Source of the DNA: Lysinibacter sp. HNR
Lineage (GTDB): Bacteria; Actinomycetota; Actinomycetes; Actinomycetales; Microbacteriaceae
Assembly (NCBI RefSeq): GCF_029760935.1
Contig: NZ_CP121684.1
Span: forward strand, 682,001-746,000
DNA: 64,000 nucleotides
Direction: 5' to 3'
A program made the translations under genes and the position numbers. Positions 16,827-26,122 of the stretch are shown piece after piece; position 1 is the stretch's first letter, and every line of letters starts with the position of its first letter. The notes under the pieces are model-generated. The model saw only the letters and a list, made by a program, of their open reading frames with translations. It was not told where the DNA came from and did no database searches.

Positions 16827-18335
16827 TTGAAGAAAAAACCCCTGCTTTTTGCTGCCCTGGGTCTGGCCACCGCCCTGATACTGAGCGGCTGCGCCGGTAG
16901 CGGCAACGGCGCTACAGCCGACGGTTCTCCCGATCCTAACGCGGTGATCGAGATCGGCTCGCTCTATGAGCCGGGTAATCTTGATAACACCGGTGGTGGT
17001 GGTCAGGGCGTAACGGAGGCGTTCTCGGGCAACGTATACGAGGGATTGTCGCGGATCAACGATGACGGAAGCCAATCTCTGCTGTTGGCTGAGTCGATCG
17101 ACCGCTCAGAAGACGGCCTCACCTACACCGCCACGCTGCGCGAGGGGGTCATCTTCCACTCGGGAAAACAACTTACCGCAGCCGATGTCAAGTCGAGCGT
17201 GGAGCGGGTTATAGCCGAGGAATCAAAAGCCGCTCGCAAAAATAGTTTTCGGGTGATCTCGAGCATTGAAACCCCGGATGAGAGCACGGTCGTGTTTAAT
17301 CTGAGCGCCCCCTCCATCTCCTTCCCCTATCTCCTCAGCTACGTGTGGGTCGTCAATAGCGAGGCTACAGACATCTCGGCCACCGAAGACGGAACCGGCC
17401 CGTACACTCTAGGCGAGTGGCGACGCGGAAACTCGCTCAGTCTTGAGCGTTTTGACCAATACTGGGGTGAGAAAGCCCAGAACCAAGAGGTGGTCTTTAA
17501 CTACTTCACCGACGCAACGGCCCTCAGTAACGCACTGCTTACCGGAGCGGTTGATGTGGTCACGAGTATCCAAAGTCCCGACTCGCTGGCACAGTTCGAG
17601 GGTAACTCCGACTACACCGTTAGCGAGGGAACCTCCACTACCAAAGAACTGCTTGCCTTCAATAATAGGGTGGCACCCTTTGATAATACGCTTGTGCGCA
17701 AGGCACTATACTCGGCGATCGATCGTGAAAAACTTCTTGATTCGATCTGGGGCGGACACGGAACCCTCATCGGTTCTATGGTTCCCCCGAGCGACCCCTG
17801 GTACAAAGACCTGGTCGATGTGAACCCCTACGACGTTGATCTGGCTAAGCAGCAGCTTGCGGAGGCCGGTTACGCAGACGGTTTTGAATTTACCCTCGAC
17901 ACCCCAAACTACGACCCTCATCCCGTTGTTGCGGAGTTTGTGAAGAGCGAGCTGGCCAAGGTCGGTGTGATCGTGAATATCAACGTGATTACGGCGGACG
18001 AGTGGTACTCCAAGGTGTTTACCGAGAGAGACTTTGAGGCCACACTCCAGGAGCACGTGAACGACCGTGATGTGGTGTGGTACGGAAATCCTGACTTCTA
18101 CTGGGGCTACAATAACCCCGAGGTGACCCAGCTGGTCACCGAGGCGGAGCAGGCAGCAAGCACCGATGAGCAGACCGAAAAACTCATCCGGGTTAACGAG
18201 ATCACTGCCGAGGATGCGGCCAGCCTCTGGCTCTACCTGTACCCACAGATTGTGGTGGCAGCCAACAACGTCTCCGGTTACCCGGTGAACGGTCTTAACT
18301 CACAGTTCTTCGTCTACGACATCGTGAAGAACTAG
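16827..18335 (+). CDS. ABC transporter substrate-binding lipoprotein, family 5
   Basis: 502 residues from TTG 16827, with GAGGAG ten bases upstream. Signal peptide with lipobox LSGC at Cys23. Family 5 (peptide/nickel) features: VTEAFSGNVYEGLSRIND, the signature region LTYTATLREGVIFHSGKQLTAADVKSSVERV, and LLAFNNRVAPFDNTLVRKALYSAIDREKL. It captures a small peptide, opine or metal chelate outside the membrane and delivers it to the permeases encoded next. The exact ligand is not predictable. First gene of a complete five-gene importer. Confidence 0.92.
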   Translation: MKKKPLLFAALGLATALILSGCAGSGNGATADGSPDPNAVIEIGSLYEPGNLDNTGGGGQGVTEAFSGNVYEGLSRINDDGSQSLLLAESIDRSEDGLTYTATLREGVIFHSGKQLTAADVKSSVERVIAEESKAARKNSFRVISSIETPDESTVVFNLSAPSISFPYLLSYVWVVNSEATDISATEDGTGPYTLGEWRRGNSLSLERFDQYWGEKAQNQEVVFNYFTDATALSNALLTGAVDVVTSIQSPDSLAQFEGNSDYTVSEGTSTTKELLAFNNRVAPFDNTLVRKALYSAIDREKLLDSIWGGHGTLIGSMVPPSDPWYKDLVDVNPYDVDLAKQQLAEAGYADGFEFTLDTPNYDPHPVVAEFVKSELAKVGVIVNINVITADEWYSKVFTERDFEATLQEHVNDRDVVWYGNPDFYWGYNNPEVTQLVTEAEQAASTDEQTEKLIRVNEITAEDAASLWLYLYPQIVVAANNVSGYPVNGLNSQFFVYDIVKN

Positions 18336-18355
18336 ACAGGGTTTAAGATTCATAG

Positions 18356-19318
18356 ATGACCACCTATCTGCTTAGGCGACTGCTCTTTTTGCTGCTGTCC
18401 CTCATCGCGGCGATGGTGGTCATCTTTGTGCTGCTTCGACTACTTCCGGGTGACCCGGCAAACGCGCTGCTGTCGGTGGACGCAACCCCGGAGCAGATCG
18501 CGGCCGCGCGGGCCGAGATGGGTTCTGATCGTCCGCTGTTTGAACAGTTTGTGAGCTGGGTCGGACAGATTGTGACACTCGATCTGGGCAACTCCTTTGT
18601 TAGCGGTCAACCCGTGCTTCCCGAGGTACTGAGTCGGTTGCAGGTGACGCTGCCGCTCACCTTCATCTCCTTTGTCATAGCCACCATACTGTCGCTGGTC
18701 ATCGGCTTTATTGCGGGATATCGCGCGGATCGCTGGTACGGTACGGTGCTCTCCGGCTTTGCCCAATTGGGGGTGGCCGTGCCCGTTTTTTGGGTGGGCA
18801 TCCTTCTGGTGTGGGCGTTTGCGCTGGGTCTGCAGCTGCTTCCCTCCGGAGGCTTTCCGCGAACGGAGTGGGCAGATCCGGGCCGGGCTCTCACCTCCCT
18901 TATCCTTCCCGTGGCGACAATCGTGATTGTCATGACCGCCTCGCTCTCGCGCTACGTGCGCTCGGCAACCGTGGACGTGGTGGGGAGCGACTACCTGCGC
19001 ACATCGCGGGCGCTTGGTTCCAGTTTTGGGCAGGCGATGCTGATGCACGGGGTGCGAAACGGCTCGGTTCCGGTGATTGCTATTCTGGGGATCGAGCTTG
19101 CCACCACGTTTCTTGGTGCCGTGGTGGTGGAGAGCGTTTTTACGTTGCCTGGCATCGGGAGCATGCTTCTACAGGCGATCGCCCAGCACGACTATCCGAG
19201 CATCCAGGCTGTTCTCTTGTTTAGCACGATCTTTGTGTTGCTGGTGGGTTTTATCGCGGATATTGCCCAGCGGCTGGTTGATCCGCGACTGCGCACAAGC
19301 ATTTCGGGAAATAGGTGA
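18356..19318 (+). CDS. ABC transporter permease, DppB/OppB type
   Basis: 320 residues, about six helices. N-terminus YLLRRLLFLLLSLIAAMVVIFVLLRLLPGDPA is the DppB hallmark. The EAA-type loop is ALGSSFGQAMLMHGVRNGSVPVI, which contacts the ATPases. It forms the membrane channel with the following gene, whose GTG start overlaps this stop. Confidence 0.93.
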   Translation: MTTYLLRRLLFLLLSLIAAMVVIFVLLRLLPGDPANALLSVDATPEQIAAARAEMGSDRPLFEQFVSWVGQIVTLDLGNSFVSGQPVLPEVLSRLQVTLPLTFISFVIATILSLVIGFIAGYRADRWYGTVLSGFAQLGVAVPVFWVGILLVWAFALGLQLLPSGGFPRTEWADPGRALTSLILPVATIVIVMTASLSRYVRSATVDVVGSDYLRTSRALGSSFGQAMLMHGVRNGSVPVIAILGIELATTFLGAVVVESVFTLPGIGSMLLQAIAQHDYPSIQAVLLFSTIFVLLVGFIADIAQRLVDPRLRTSISGNR

Positions 19319-20133
19319 TCGTGAAATCTTCTCCCACCCTTATCATCGGTTCAATCCTCGCGGGAATTATTTTGATGTTGGCGATCGTTTCGCTCTTTTG
19401 GTTACCCTATAGTCCCGCCGACACGAGCGGGGGTCGCCTTGAACCACCGAGCGCCGAGCACTGGTTAGGAACCGACAGGCTGGGGCGCGACCTAGCCACC
19501 CAGCTCATGATTGGTGCGCGCATTGCCTTTCAGGTGGGGATCGGCGCGGTGGTGATCAGCGCAATTCTGGGCATCACGATTGGGCTCTGCGCTGCTTTTG
19601 CCTCCTCCTGGTTGGATGACGGTATCTCGTCGATTCTAGACATCGTTATTGCCTTTCCCACCCTGTTACTCGCCATGCTGATCGTGGCGGTACAGGGGGC
19701 CTCCACATGGTCGGTGATTCTTGCCCTAGGCATCGCGCTCTCGGCGATCGTGGCCCGCCTCACGCGGGTGGTGGCTCGGGGCATTCTCTCTCGGCAATAC
19801 ATTGTGGCCGCACGAATCTCCGGTACGGGCCGCTGGGGAACCATTTGGCGACACGTGATGCCCAATACCTGGCCCACCATCTCCGTTGCCCTGGCGCTTC
19901 AATTTGGTATTGCCGTGCTGGCGGAGTCGAGCCTGTCCTACCTGGGCTTGGGCGCGCCGCCACCAAACGCGTCGTGGGGACGCCTGCTACAGGAGGCGCA
20001 GGGAACCGTGCTGACCGCGCCGGTGGGGGCCATCGCCCCCGGAGTGGCACTTGTGATGCTGGTGATCGGCGTAAACTTTGTTGCCGACGGGCTCCGAGAC
20101 GTTGTTGACCCCACTCGCAGGAGGTCACGATGA
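19315..20133 (+). CDS. ABC transporter permease, DppC/OppC type
   Basis: 272 residues. The first helix is followed by the motif EHWLGTDRLGRDLATQLMIGARIAFQVG, typical of DppC. The cytoplasmic EAA loop is ARISGTGRWGTIWRHVMPNTWPTI, and the late motif LAESSLSYLGLGAPPPNASWGRLL is complete. Starts GTG 19315 overlapping dppB-type gene by four bases; overlaps the ATPase gene by four bases as well, so the operon is tightly coupled. Confidence 0.93.
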   Translation: MIVKSSPTLIIGSILAGIILMLAIVSLFWLPYSPADTSGGRLEPPSAEHWLGTDRLGRDLATQLMIGARIAFQVGIGAVVISAILGITIGLCAAFASSWLDDGISSILDIVIAFPTLLLAMLIVAVQGASTWSVILALGIALSAIVARLTRVVARGILSRQYIVAARISGTGRWGTIWRHVMPNTWPTISVALALQFGIAVLAESSLSYLGLGAPPPNASWGRLLQEAQGTVLTAPVGAIAPGVALVMLVIGVNFVADGLRDVVDPTRRRSR

Positions 20134-20966
20134 CATCTATTCTTCGCATTGCCGATCTCAGCATCACAACCTCCACCGGTGCCCGTGTGCTCGACGGCGT
20201 AGACTTGGAGATCTCGCGGGGTGAGCGAGTGGGTCTCATCGGCGAATCGGGTTCGGGAAAGTCCCTCACCGCGCTGGCCTCCGTGGGACTCCTACCCCGG
20301 TCTATGAGCGTAACGGGCAGTATCCTGCTTGATTCCACCCAGGTGGTGGGAGCCTCGGAACGGCAGCTGATTCCACTGCGGGGAAGTGTTGCCTCGCTCG
20401 TTTTCCAGGAGCCCCTCACCGCTCTCGACCCCCTGATGCGTCTCGGTAACCAGCTCAAAGTACCGCTTCGACGGCATCAAAAAATCTCGGGTGTGCGCCT
20501 GGAGGATGCCGTTACCGCGGCGCTGCGCGAGGTGCAGATTGAGGATACCGAAAGAATCTCTCGCTCGTATCCGCACGAGGTTTCTGGTGGTCAGCGGCAA
20601 CGGGTGGCGATTGCGCTGGCTCTTGCGTGCCTCCCGCAGCTTCTGATTGCCGACGAACCCACAACCGCCCTCGACGTCACCGTCCAGGCCGATGTGCTCG
20701 ACCTGCTCGACACCCTAGTGAAGGAGCGCGGGATGGCCCTGCTCTTTATCAGTCACGATCTGGCGGTGGTGTCGCGGATCACGCGGCGGGCCGTGGTGCT
20801 CCAGCGGGGAAGTCTGGTAGAGGACGGCCCGATCTCTCGGATACTCTCCGACCCACAGCACCCTTATACACAAGACTTGGTGACAAGTGCGCGGGAGCTC
20901 GACTCCGTTCTCGACGGATTGGCAACGAGTGAACGCTCCGGCGCGGTGGGGGAGGAGACGCCTTGA
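20130..20966 (+). CDS. ABC transporter ATP-binding protein, DppD type
   Basis: 278 residues. Walker A GESGSGKS at about residue 38, Q-loop in LVFQEPLTALDPL, signature VSGGQRQRVAIALALA, Walker B LLIADEPTTALD, H-loop FISHDLAVV. The C-terminal HPYTQDLV is typical of oligopeptide-transporter ATPases. It powers the importer as a heterodimer with the next product. Confidence 0.93.
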   Translation: MTSILRIADLSITTSTGARVLDGVDLEISRGERVGLIGESGSGKSLTALASVGLLPRSMSVTGSILLDSTQVVGASERQLIPLRGSVASLVFQEPLTALDPLMRLGNQLKVPLRRHQKISGVRLEDAVTAALREVQIEDTERISRSYPHEVSGGQRQRVAIALALACLPQLLIADEPTTALDVTVQADVLDLLDTLVKERGMALLFISHDLAVVSRITRRAVVLQRGSLVEDGPISRILSDPQHPYTQDLVTSARELDSVLDGLATSERSGAVGEETP

Positions 20967-21763
20967 GCGCACAATCGACACGGGATGACACGCACCCGCT
21001 GCTTGAGCTAGAGGGCGTGAGTTTCTCGTACCCCTCGGCATCCCGGGTGGTATTAGAAGACATATCGCTCGTTGCCAGCCGCGGTGTCAACGTGGGTGTT
21101 GTGGGCGAATCCGGTGCCGGAAAATCCACCCTCCTCTCGCTTCTTCTCGGGCTTCAAAAACCCACGCGGGGGCGGGTGTTGTTTCGCGGCGGGGATATTC
21201 CCGTGGGCGCGCAGCGGACTATGCGTGATTTTCGCCGCAGCGTACAGATGGTGTTCCAGGACCCCTACTCGTCCCTTGATCCCCGGCAGAGGGTGCGCGA
21301 CATTATCGCTGAGCCCTTGCGCTCGCTGCGATTGGGGGACGTGTCGTCGCGCGTAAACGCGGTTGCGGAAGCCTTGGTTGCGGTGGGGCTCTCGCCGGAC
21401 GCCGCTGCGCGCTACCCCCACGAGTTTTCGGGAGGTCAGCGCCAGCGTATCGCCATAGCCCGGGCAATCGCCCCCCAACCCGAGTTGCTGCTTGCCGACG
21501 AGCCGGTGAGCGCTCTCGATATGACAACCCGCGTGTCTATTCTGGAACTCCTGGGGAGCGTGGGAAGGGAGAGGAATATGTCCGTCATCATGGTGTCACA
21601 CGACCTCTCTGCGGTTGCGACGCTATGCCAGCAGACGGTTGTGCTCCAAAACGGGCGGGTGGTGGAGCAGGGGAACACCGGCGATATCCTGGGTGCCCCC
21701 GCGGACCCTTACACGGCCCGGCTTGTGGCCTCGGTGCCGCGGCTGCCCGGGATTCGCGGCTAA
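20963..21763 (+). CDS. ABC transporter ATP-binding protein, DppF type
   Basis: 266 residues from TTG 20963, which overlaps the previous stop. Walker A GESGAGKST, Q-loop VQMVFQDPYSSLDPRQRV, signature FSGGQRQRIAIARAIA, Walker B LLLADEPVSALD, H-loop MVSHDLSAV. The FQDPYSSLDPR motif marks the DppF/OppF half. Last gene of the importer operon. Confidence 0.93.
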   Translation: MSAQSTRDDTHPLLELEGVSFSYPSASRVVLEDISLVASRGVNVGVVGESGAGKSTLLSLLLGLQKPTRGRVLFRGGDIPVGAQRTMRDFRRSVQMVFQDPYSSLDPRQRVRDIIAEPLRSLRLGDVSSRVNAVAEALVAVGLSPDAAARYPHEFSGGQRQRIAIARAIAPQPELLLADEPVSALDMTTRVSILELLGSVGRERNMSVIMVSHDLSAVATLCQQTVVLQNGRVVEQGNTGDILGAPADPYTARLVASVPRLPGIRG

Positions 21764-22062
21764 AACACTGCCTGAAATATTGCTCCAGTGCGGGTCAGCC
21801 TGTGGCGGTGATTCGACCGCAGTGACGTGCTGCGCGGGCGCGTGTTCCACAACGGGTGGTGCACCAGTGTTGAAGTAGGCTTGGAGCGCCCTGGTGCAAG
21901 GGGGCTGTAGCGCCGTTGACCGGGTGACATCCCATAAGATTGCTTGTACGCTGTGGTTGTGGTGAGCGAAACAACGCTGTATAGACAAACTTTGACCACC
22001 TCTTTGGTTCGTAAGTTATCGAGTTCTATTCGGGGGCGTTTGATTCAGAGGGTAGGTGTCCG
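21764..22062. other. Intergenic region, no gene seen
   Basis: About 300 bases between the importer operon and the small membrane protein. The first 150 bases are GC-rich; the rest becomes more AT-rich near 21960-22040 and may carry the promoter of the small gene. No RNA gene is recognised. Confidence 0.4.
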
Positions 22063-22197
22063 ATGTCTTGGTGGATGATTGCAGGGCTGGTAGCTGTTGG
22101 GCTGGTAGCTTTGGATCGTTTGTTGCTCTGGTGTGAGTCTCGTGGGTGGGTTTTTTACCGTAAACGTAAGCCCACAGGAGGCGGTTCTGCAATCTAG
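22063..22197 (+). CDS. Small membrane protein, possibly frameshifted at its end
   Basis: 44 residues: ATG 22063 preceded by AGAGGGTAGG. One helix (IAGLVAVGLVALDRLLLW) is followed by the conserved-looking CESRGWVFYRKRKP. Small proteins of the form helix-DRLLLW-E-RGW-YRRR are common in actinobacteria and in my memory usually continue into a polar tail. Here the frame closes soon after RKRKPTGGG, while the -1 frame continues from about 22170 to a stop at 22377-22379 with a plausible tail (VELFQPAQHSVVQELEEQ, then EEAEDGAPFD). So the gene may be disrupted by a one-base change, or the sequence may carry an error. Function unknown. Confidence 0.5.
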   Translation: MSWWMIAGLVAVGLVALDRLLLWCESRGWVFYRKRKPTGGGSAI

Positions 22198-22379
22198 GCA
22201 TCGCAGTCGAGCTATTTCAACCTGCGCAACACAGTGTGGTGCAGGAGCTAGAAGAGCAGTCGCAACGTGTGGAAGAAGCAGAAGATGGAGCCCCGTTTGA
22301 TCGGGAAAGAGCGCTTTTGCCCCCTGATCTGGCTAATCCACGTGTGAGCTGCGGGTTGGGCAGCTGTGGGAGTCCTTAG
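22198..22379 (+). pseudogene. Possible out-of-frame tail of the small membrane protein
   Basis: The frame read as AVELFQPAQHSVVQELEEQ and so on is open from about 22166 to the TAG at 22377-22379 and has protein-like composition (acidic, Gln/Glu-rich, ending SCGLGSCGSP). It has no proper start; GTG 22236 or 22239 could serve but lack a ribosome site. It ends by overlapping the convergent DUF1844 gene by four bases. I read it as the separated C-terminal part of the preceding gene, with low confidence. Confidence 0.35.
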
Positions 22380-22792
22380 TTAACCGGCCCCGTCCACTTT
22401 TCGCCGGGCCCCTTGCCGATGGGGTCGGGAATGACCGAGGCCTCGCGGAAAGCCAGCTGCAGCGAGCGCAGTCCGTCGCGTAGGCTCCGGGCGTGCATAT
22501 CGCTGATCTCGGGTGCACCCGCGGTGATGAGTCCGGCGAGGGCGTTGATGAGTTTGCGGGCCTCATCGAGGTCGATCTGGTTCTCGGGGTCGTCGGCGAG
22601 CCCACACTTTACGGCGGCGGCGCTCATGAGGTGAACCGAGGTTGTCGTGATGACCTCCACCGCGGGGACGTCGGCGATATCGCGGCCCGCGGATTCTGCC
22701 TCGCGCGCAGCCTTTTCGGAAAATCGTGCCTGATGCGCGGCCTCGTGTGCGGCGTTGCTACTGTCGGGACTTAGCGAGGGTGTGTCGCTCAT
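22376..22792 (-). CDS. DUF1844 family protein
   Basis: 138 residues from ATG 22792, with AAAGAAGAG upstream; an upstream GTG at 22822 is less likely. The core AVEVITTTSVHLMSAAAVKCGL, ENQIDLDEARKLINALAGLITAG and LRDGLRSLQLAFREAS is DUF1844. The family regularly neighbours infC in actinobacteria, here divergently. Function unknown. Confidence 0.88.
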   Translation of the reverse strand: MSDTPSLSPDSSNAAHEAAHQARFSEKAAREAESAGRDIADVPAVEVITTTSVHLMSAAAVKCGLADDPENQIDLDEARKLINALAGLITAGAPEISDMHARSLRDGLRSLQLAFREASVIPDPIGKGPGEKWTGPVN

Positions 22793-22822
22793 GGAGGCTC
22801 TTCTTTCCGTGTCTTTTTGCAC

Positions 22823-23119
22823 ACTGCTGTGCGACTGTTATTTGCTCGGGGTTTCTGATATCATTTTTGAGGCTCTGGAACTTATATGTTTCAGTACGAA
22901 AGTGGATTATCTCCCACCCGCGCTTGACCGCTAATACAAGGTTACCGGGTAGATTACACTCCGCTTAACCGTTTCCGTCAGGTAATGGTGAGGTAGTTTA
23001 GGGTGTTATTAAAAGGTGCCGTACCCTCGGGTGCTGTTCCCAGGAAAGATGCTCCGATTTCGTAGCTTGCCCGATCCGATCGGTTGAGAGGCTATAGAAA
23101 TTTTAGTTAGGAGCAACGC
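22823..23119. other. Divergent upstream region and infC leader
   Basis: About 300 bases without a coding frame. The stretch 22920-22960 is AT-richer and promoter-like (TTGACC near 22923), but spacing to a -10 is not convincing. The roughly 150 bases before infC would be its untranslated leader. Confidence 0.4.
23109..23113 (+). promoter_or_regulatory. Ribosome binding site of infC that decides an ATC start
   Basis: AGGAG at 23109-23113 lies six bases before ATC 23120, the only position that gives a normal IF-3 N-terminus. No ATG, GTG or TTG in frame lies near it. Confidence 0.8.
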
Positions 23120-23755
23120 ATCAGCGATCCCCGTACAAATGAACGTATCCGCGTCCCAGAAGTTCGACTGGTGGGAGCCAGCGGTGAACAGGTTGGCGTC
23201 GTGGCGATTGAGGTTGCCCTTCGCCTAGCTGCCGAAGCAGACCTCGATTTGGTAGAGGTTGCACCCAACTCAAAGCCTCCCGTTGCCAAGATCATGGATT
23301 ATGGCAAGTTCAAGTACGAGGCCGCGCAAAAGGCAAAAGAGGCCCGTCGCAATCAGGCCAACACCGTCCTTAAAGAGGTGCGCTTCCGTCTCAAGATTGA
23401 TACGCACGATTACGAAACTAAGCGTAAGCGTGCCGAGGGCTTCCTCAAACAGGGCGACAAGGTCAAGGCAATGATTCTGTTTCGCGGGCGTGAGCAATCG
23501 CGTCCCGAGCAGGGTGTGCGTCTTCTTCAGACCTTCTCTGAAGACGTTGCCGAGTTTGGAAGTGTAGAATCAAGCCCGACCATTGATGGGCGCAACATGG
23601 TTATGGTTATTGCCCCGCTCAAAAATAAGGCCGAGGCAAAGGCCGAGGCCAACGCAAACCGCTCAAATAAGCGTGCGCAGAGTAACCGTGCCGAATCAAC
23701 CGAGGCCACATCCGAGGCTGATTCAGGCAAGAGCGCGGACGCGTCCGCAGAATAA
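23120..23755 (+). CDS. infC: Translation initiation factor IF-3 (ATC start)
   Basis: 211 residues if started at ATC 23120. IF-3 binds the 30S subunit and checks the start codon. The N-domain begins [19 protein letters not shown], followed by GYGKFKYE-type motif [20 protein letters not shown]; the C-domain has [23 protein letters not shown] and [17 protein letters not shown]. The next in-frame GTG at 23171 would cut off the conserved first 17 residues. A rare start codon is a known feature of infC and the basis of its self-control in other bacteria. The C-terminal tail of about 40 residues is Ala/Glu/Ser-rich and lineage-specific. First gene of infC-rpmI-rplT. Confidence 0.95.
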   Translation: MSDPRTNERIRVPEVRLVGASGEQVGVVAIEVALRLAAEADLDLVEVAPNSKPPVAKIMDYGKFKYEAAQKAKEARRNQANTVLKEVRFRLKIDTHDYETKRKRAEGFLKQGDKVKAMILFRGREQSRPEQGVRLLQTFSEDVAEFGSVESSPTIDGRNMVMVIAPLKNKAEAKAEANANRSNKRAQSNRAESTEATSEADSGKSADASAE

Positions 23756-23795
23756 GACTTTTGTCACCCGGTGACAAAACCAATAAGGAGAAATA

Positions 23796-23993
23796 ATGCC
23801 TAAGATGAAGACCCACTCGGGCGCTAAAAAGCGTTTCAAGGTGACGGGTTCCGGCAAGCTGAAGAAGCAGCAGGCCGGTATGCGCCACAACCTTGAGGGC
23901 AAGTCCAGCCGTCGTACGCGCCGCCTTAACCAGGATCAGATTGTGTCCAAGGCTGATACTAAGGGTGTAAACAGGCTCCTCGGTCGCGGCTAG
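23796..23993 (+). CDS. rpmI: 50S ribosomal protein L35
   Basis: 65 residues, the normal length. [44 protein letters not shown] is the classic L35 pattern with many lysines and arginines. AAGGAG precedes the ATG. Confidence 0.98.
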   Translation: MPKMKTHSGAKKRFKVTGSGKLKKQQAGMRHNLEGKSSRRTRRLNQDQIVSKADTKGVNRLLGRG

Positions 23994-24038
23994 AACCCAG
24001 CGACACAGCCAAATTTTTAACGTAAAGGAAAACCAGAA

Positions 24039-24431
24039 ATGGCAAGAGTAAAAAGAGCCGTCAACGCTCATAAGAAGCGTCGCGTTATTCTTGAGCGCGC
24101 AAAGGGCTACCGGGGACAGCGTTCACGCCTGTACCGCAAGGCAAAGGAGCAAACGCTTCACTCGTTTGTGTACCAGTACCGTGACCGTCGTCAGCGCAAG
24201 GGCGACTTCCGTCGCCTGTGGATTCAGCGCATCAACGCCGCATCTCGTGCAAACGGCCTCACCTATAACCGTCTCATCCAGGGTCTGGGTCTTGCCGGTA
24301 TTGAGGTAGACCGCCGTATGCTTGCCGATCTGGCGGTGCATGAGCCCAAAACCTTTGCCGCTCTGGTAGAGGCTGCACGTGCGGCTCTCCCCGCCGACAC
24401 CTCTGCACCAAAGGTTTCTGCTGAGAGCTAG
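24039..24431 (+). CDS. rplT: 50S ribosomal protein L20
   Basis: 130 residues. [44 protein letters not shown], and YNRLIQGL are the L20 signature blocks. The last 12 residues extend past the usual length. A strong hairpin follows 13 bases after the stop. Confidence 0.98.
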   Translation: MARVKRAVNAHKKRRVILERAKGYRGQRSRLYRKAKEQTLHSFVYQYRDRRQRKGDFRRLWIQRINAASRANGLTYNRLIQGLGLAGIEVDRRMLADLAVHEPKTFAALVEAARAALPADTSAPKVSAES

Positions 24432-24444
24432 AGCTCTCAAAGGT

Positions 24445-24486
24445 GCGTAAACCCCCTGTTTGCCGTGGCGGACAGGGGGTTTACGC
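24445..24486 (+). terminator. Terminator of the infC-rpmI-rplT operon
   Basis: Perfect 15-bp inverted repeat: GCGTAAACCCCCTGT (24445-24459) and ACAGGGGGTTTACGC (24472-24486) with a 12-base loop. No T-run follows. It may act on both strands, as the convergent amine oxidase gene ends at 24572. Confidence 0.85.
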
Positions 24487-24571
24487 ATTGTCGGGAGAGT
24501 CCGCCCCATAGCGTCTTATCTTCGTCCGGGTCCGTATAGTTGACAATCGAATCGCTGAGGCGAGCAAAGCG

Positions 24572-25945
24572 TTAGGCAGTGAGCTGTTGTGCTGCCCGAA
24601 GTCCGCTGATCCAGGCGCCGTGCACGGTCGACGGATAGTCTTGGTCAGTTGCTTCCCCCGCCAGATATACTCGCTCGCCAATAGGGCGTGTGAGTGCGAC
24701 CCGATCCTCCCGGGTTGCGCCCACCGGTGCAAAAGAGTAGGAGCCCAGGGCGAAGGGGTCGGTTGACCACTGAGTCGTTATTGTTGCGGTAGGGTTCGGA
24801 ACTGAGTTTCCGTGGATGTCGCGGAGTACTTCAACCGCTGCCGCTTCCACATCAACCGGGTCGGCTCGTTCGAGCTCGCGCGCATATGTGCCGCCGTTAA
24901 ACGCCATGAGTACGTCTGAGTGTGCGTGCTTAGGCGTAAGCCATCCGGACCAGTGAGCAGCCTGTGGATCAACGTACCCAAACCAGTCATGAGTGCTGTC
25001 CCAGAAGGGTTTATCAAAGAGCAGGAAAGTTTTACTGAGACAGCCTACGCCTAAGCGTTCTATGGCCGCTCGAGTATCTGGCTCAGGTTCTGGTGAGAAC
25101 CTTATCTTTTCGGCCTGAAGAATCGCGAGCGGTACCGTTACTACGGCATAGTCGGCAGTAATGACGCCCGCGCTCGTGGTCAAACTGACCCCGGAGCTGT
25201 TCTGTTCTACAGCCGACACGGTCACGTTGAACTGAATGTCCAGTTTTTGTGCAATGGGAGCAAAGACTGCACTGTACCCCTCGGGGAGGAGCACGTCACG
25301 GCCTCCAAAATCGTCTGCCCCCTCTTCATCGACGAAGAATTTCGCTGATGTGATATCGGCATCAGAGGCGGTATCTATTTCGACGATACCGGCAAGGACA
25401 AACCTGGCGTATGCCCGATCGGATACAGAACCGTCATCGAATAGTGAGTGGGTTCTCAAAACATCGAGAATGGAAGTGTCTTCTGACTCGTAGCTGAGTG
25501 TTGCAAGGCTTTGTGTAATGGCAGAGTTCCAGTACTCGAGATCGAGAGTGGGGGCGGGCAACACGCTTGAGCGATGAACCTCAACATCGTCCTGGTCCGT
25601 TTCTATTAGTCGTGCTCCCGAAGCTCGGGCCAGGTCTGTGATTGGATTCCCCCGGGGATCATGGATCCAGGAGGCACCAAGATCGATTGTGCGCCCGTTC
25701 CACGTGGTGGTGTGTACTCGACCACCGCTTCGGAAGCTTCCCTCAAGAACGGTGACTTCTTTTCCTGAGGCCTGCAGGGCTGTCGCTGCAGACAGGCCGG
25801 CGACCCCTGCTCCCACAACTACCACACGATTTCCATCTCGGGTTTGTTGAGTTGAATCGGCGCATGCAGAAACTGCGTCAAGCGAAAAGGCGGCAACTGC
25901 ACCGCCTAGCAGGGTGCGACGAGAGAAAAGAGGAAGGTTAGGCAT
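24572..25945 (-). CDS. Flavin amine oxidase, Tat-exported
   Basis: 457 residues. The N-terminus has the twin-arginine pattern FSRRTLLGGAVAAFSLDAVSAC; a cysteine at the end of the hydrophobic core could be a lipobox, though it is not typical. Next is the FAD-binding VVVVGAGVAGLSAATAL with GSFRSGGRVHT and DLGASWIH. The C-terminal flavin motif is VYLAGEATDQDYPSTVHGAWISGLRAAQ. Family members oxidise amines such as polyamines, tyramine or amino acids with production of hydrogen peroxide. The substrate here cannot be assigned. AGAAGGAT lies upstream of ATG 25945. It separates rplT from the usual neighbour trmH. Confidence 0.85.
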   Translation of the reverse strand: MPNLPLFSRRTLLGGAVAAFSLDAVSACADSTQQTRDGNRVVVVGAGVAGLSAATALQASGKEVTVLEGSFRSGGRVHTTTWNGRTIDLGASWIHDPRGNPITDLARASGARLIETDQDDVEVHRSSVLPAPTLDLEYWNSAITQSLATLSYESEDTSILDVLRTHSLFDDGSVSDRAYARFVLAGIVEIDTASDADITSAKFFVDEEGADDFGGRDVLLPEGYSAVFAPIAQKLDIQFNVTVSAVEQNSSGVSLTTSAGVITADYAVVTVPLAILQAEKIRFSPEPEPDTRAAIERLGVGCLSKTFLLFDKPFWDSTHDWFGYVDPQAAHWSGWLTPKHAHSDVLMAFNGGTYARELERADPVDVEAAAVEVLRDIHGNSVPNPTATITTQWSTDPFALGSYSFAPVGATREDRVALTRPIGERVYLAGEATDQDYPSTVHGAWISGLRAAQQLTA

Positions 25946-26122
25946 AAGATCCTTCTGTGGATGTGTAAGTCACGATTCAAGTATTAAAGAGGTGTTCTTC
26001 GCCGATCATGGAACATCAATGTAACATTTATTCCTGAATCTGTGAGGCAGATCTAGCGTTGGACTTGGATATCGGCTTTTCTGTCGACCGCATCCGACCG
26101 TCATATGGAGGGTTTTGGTGTT

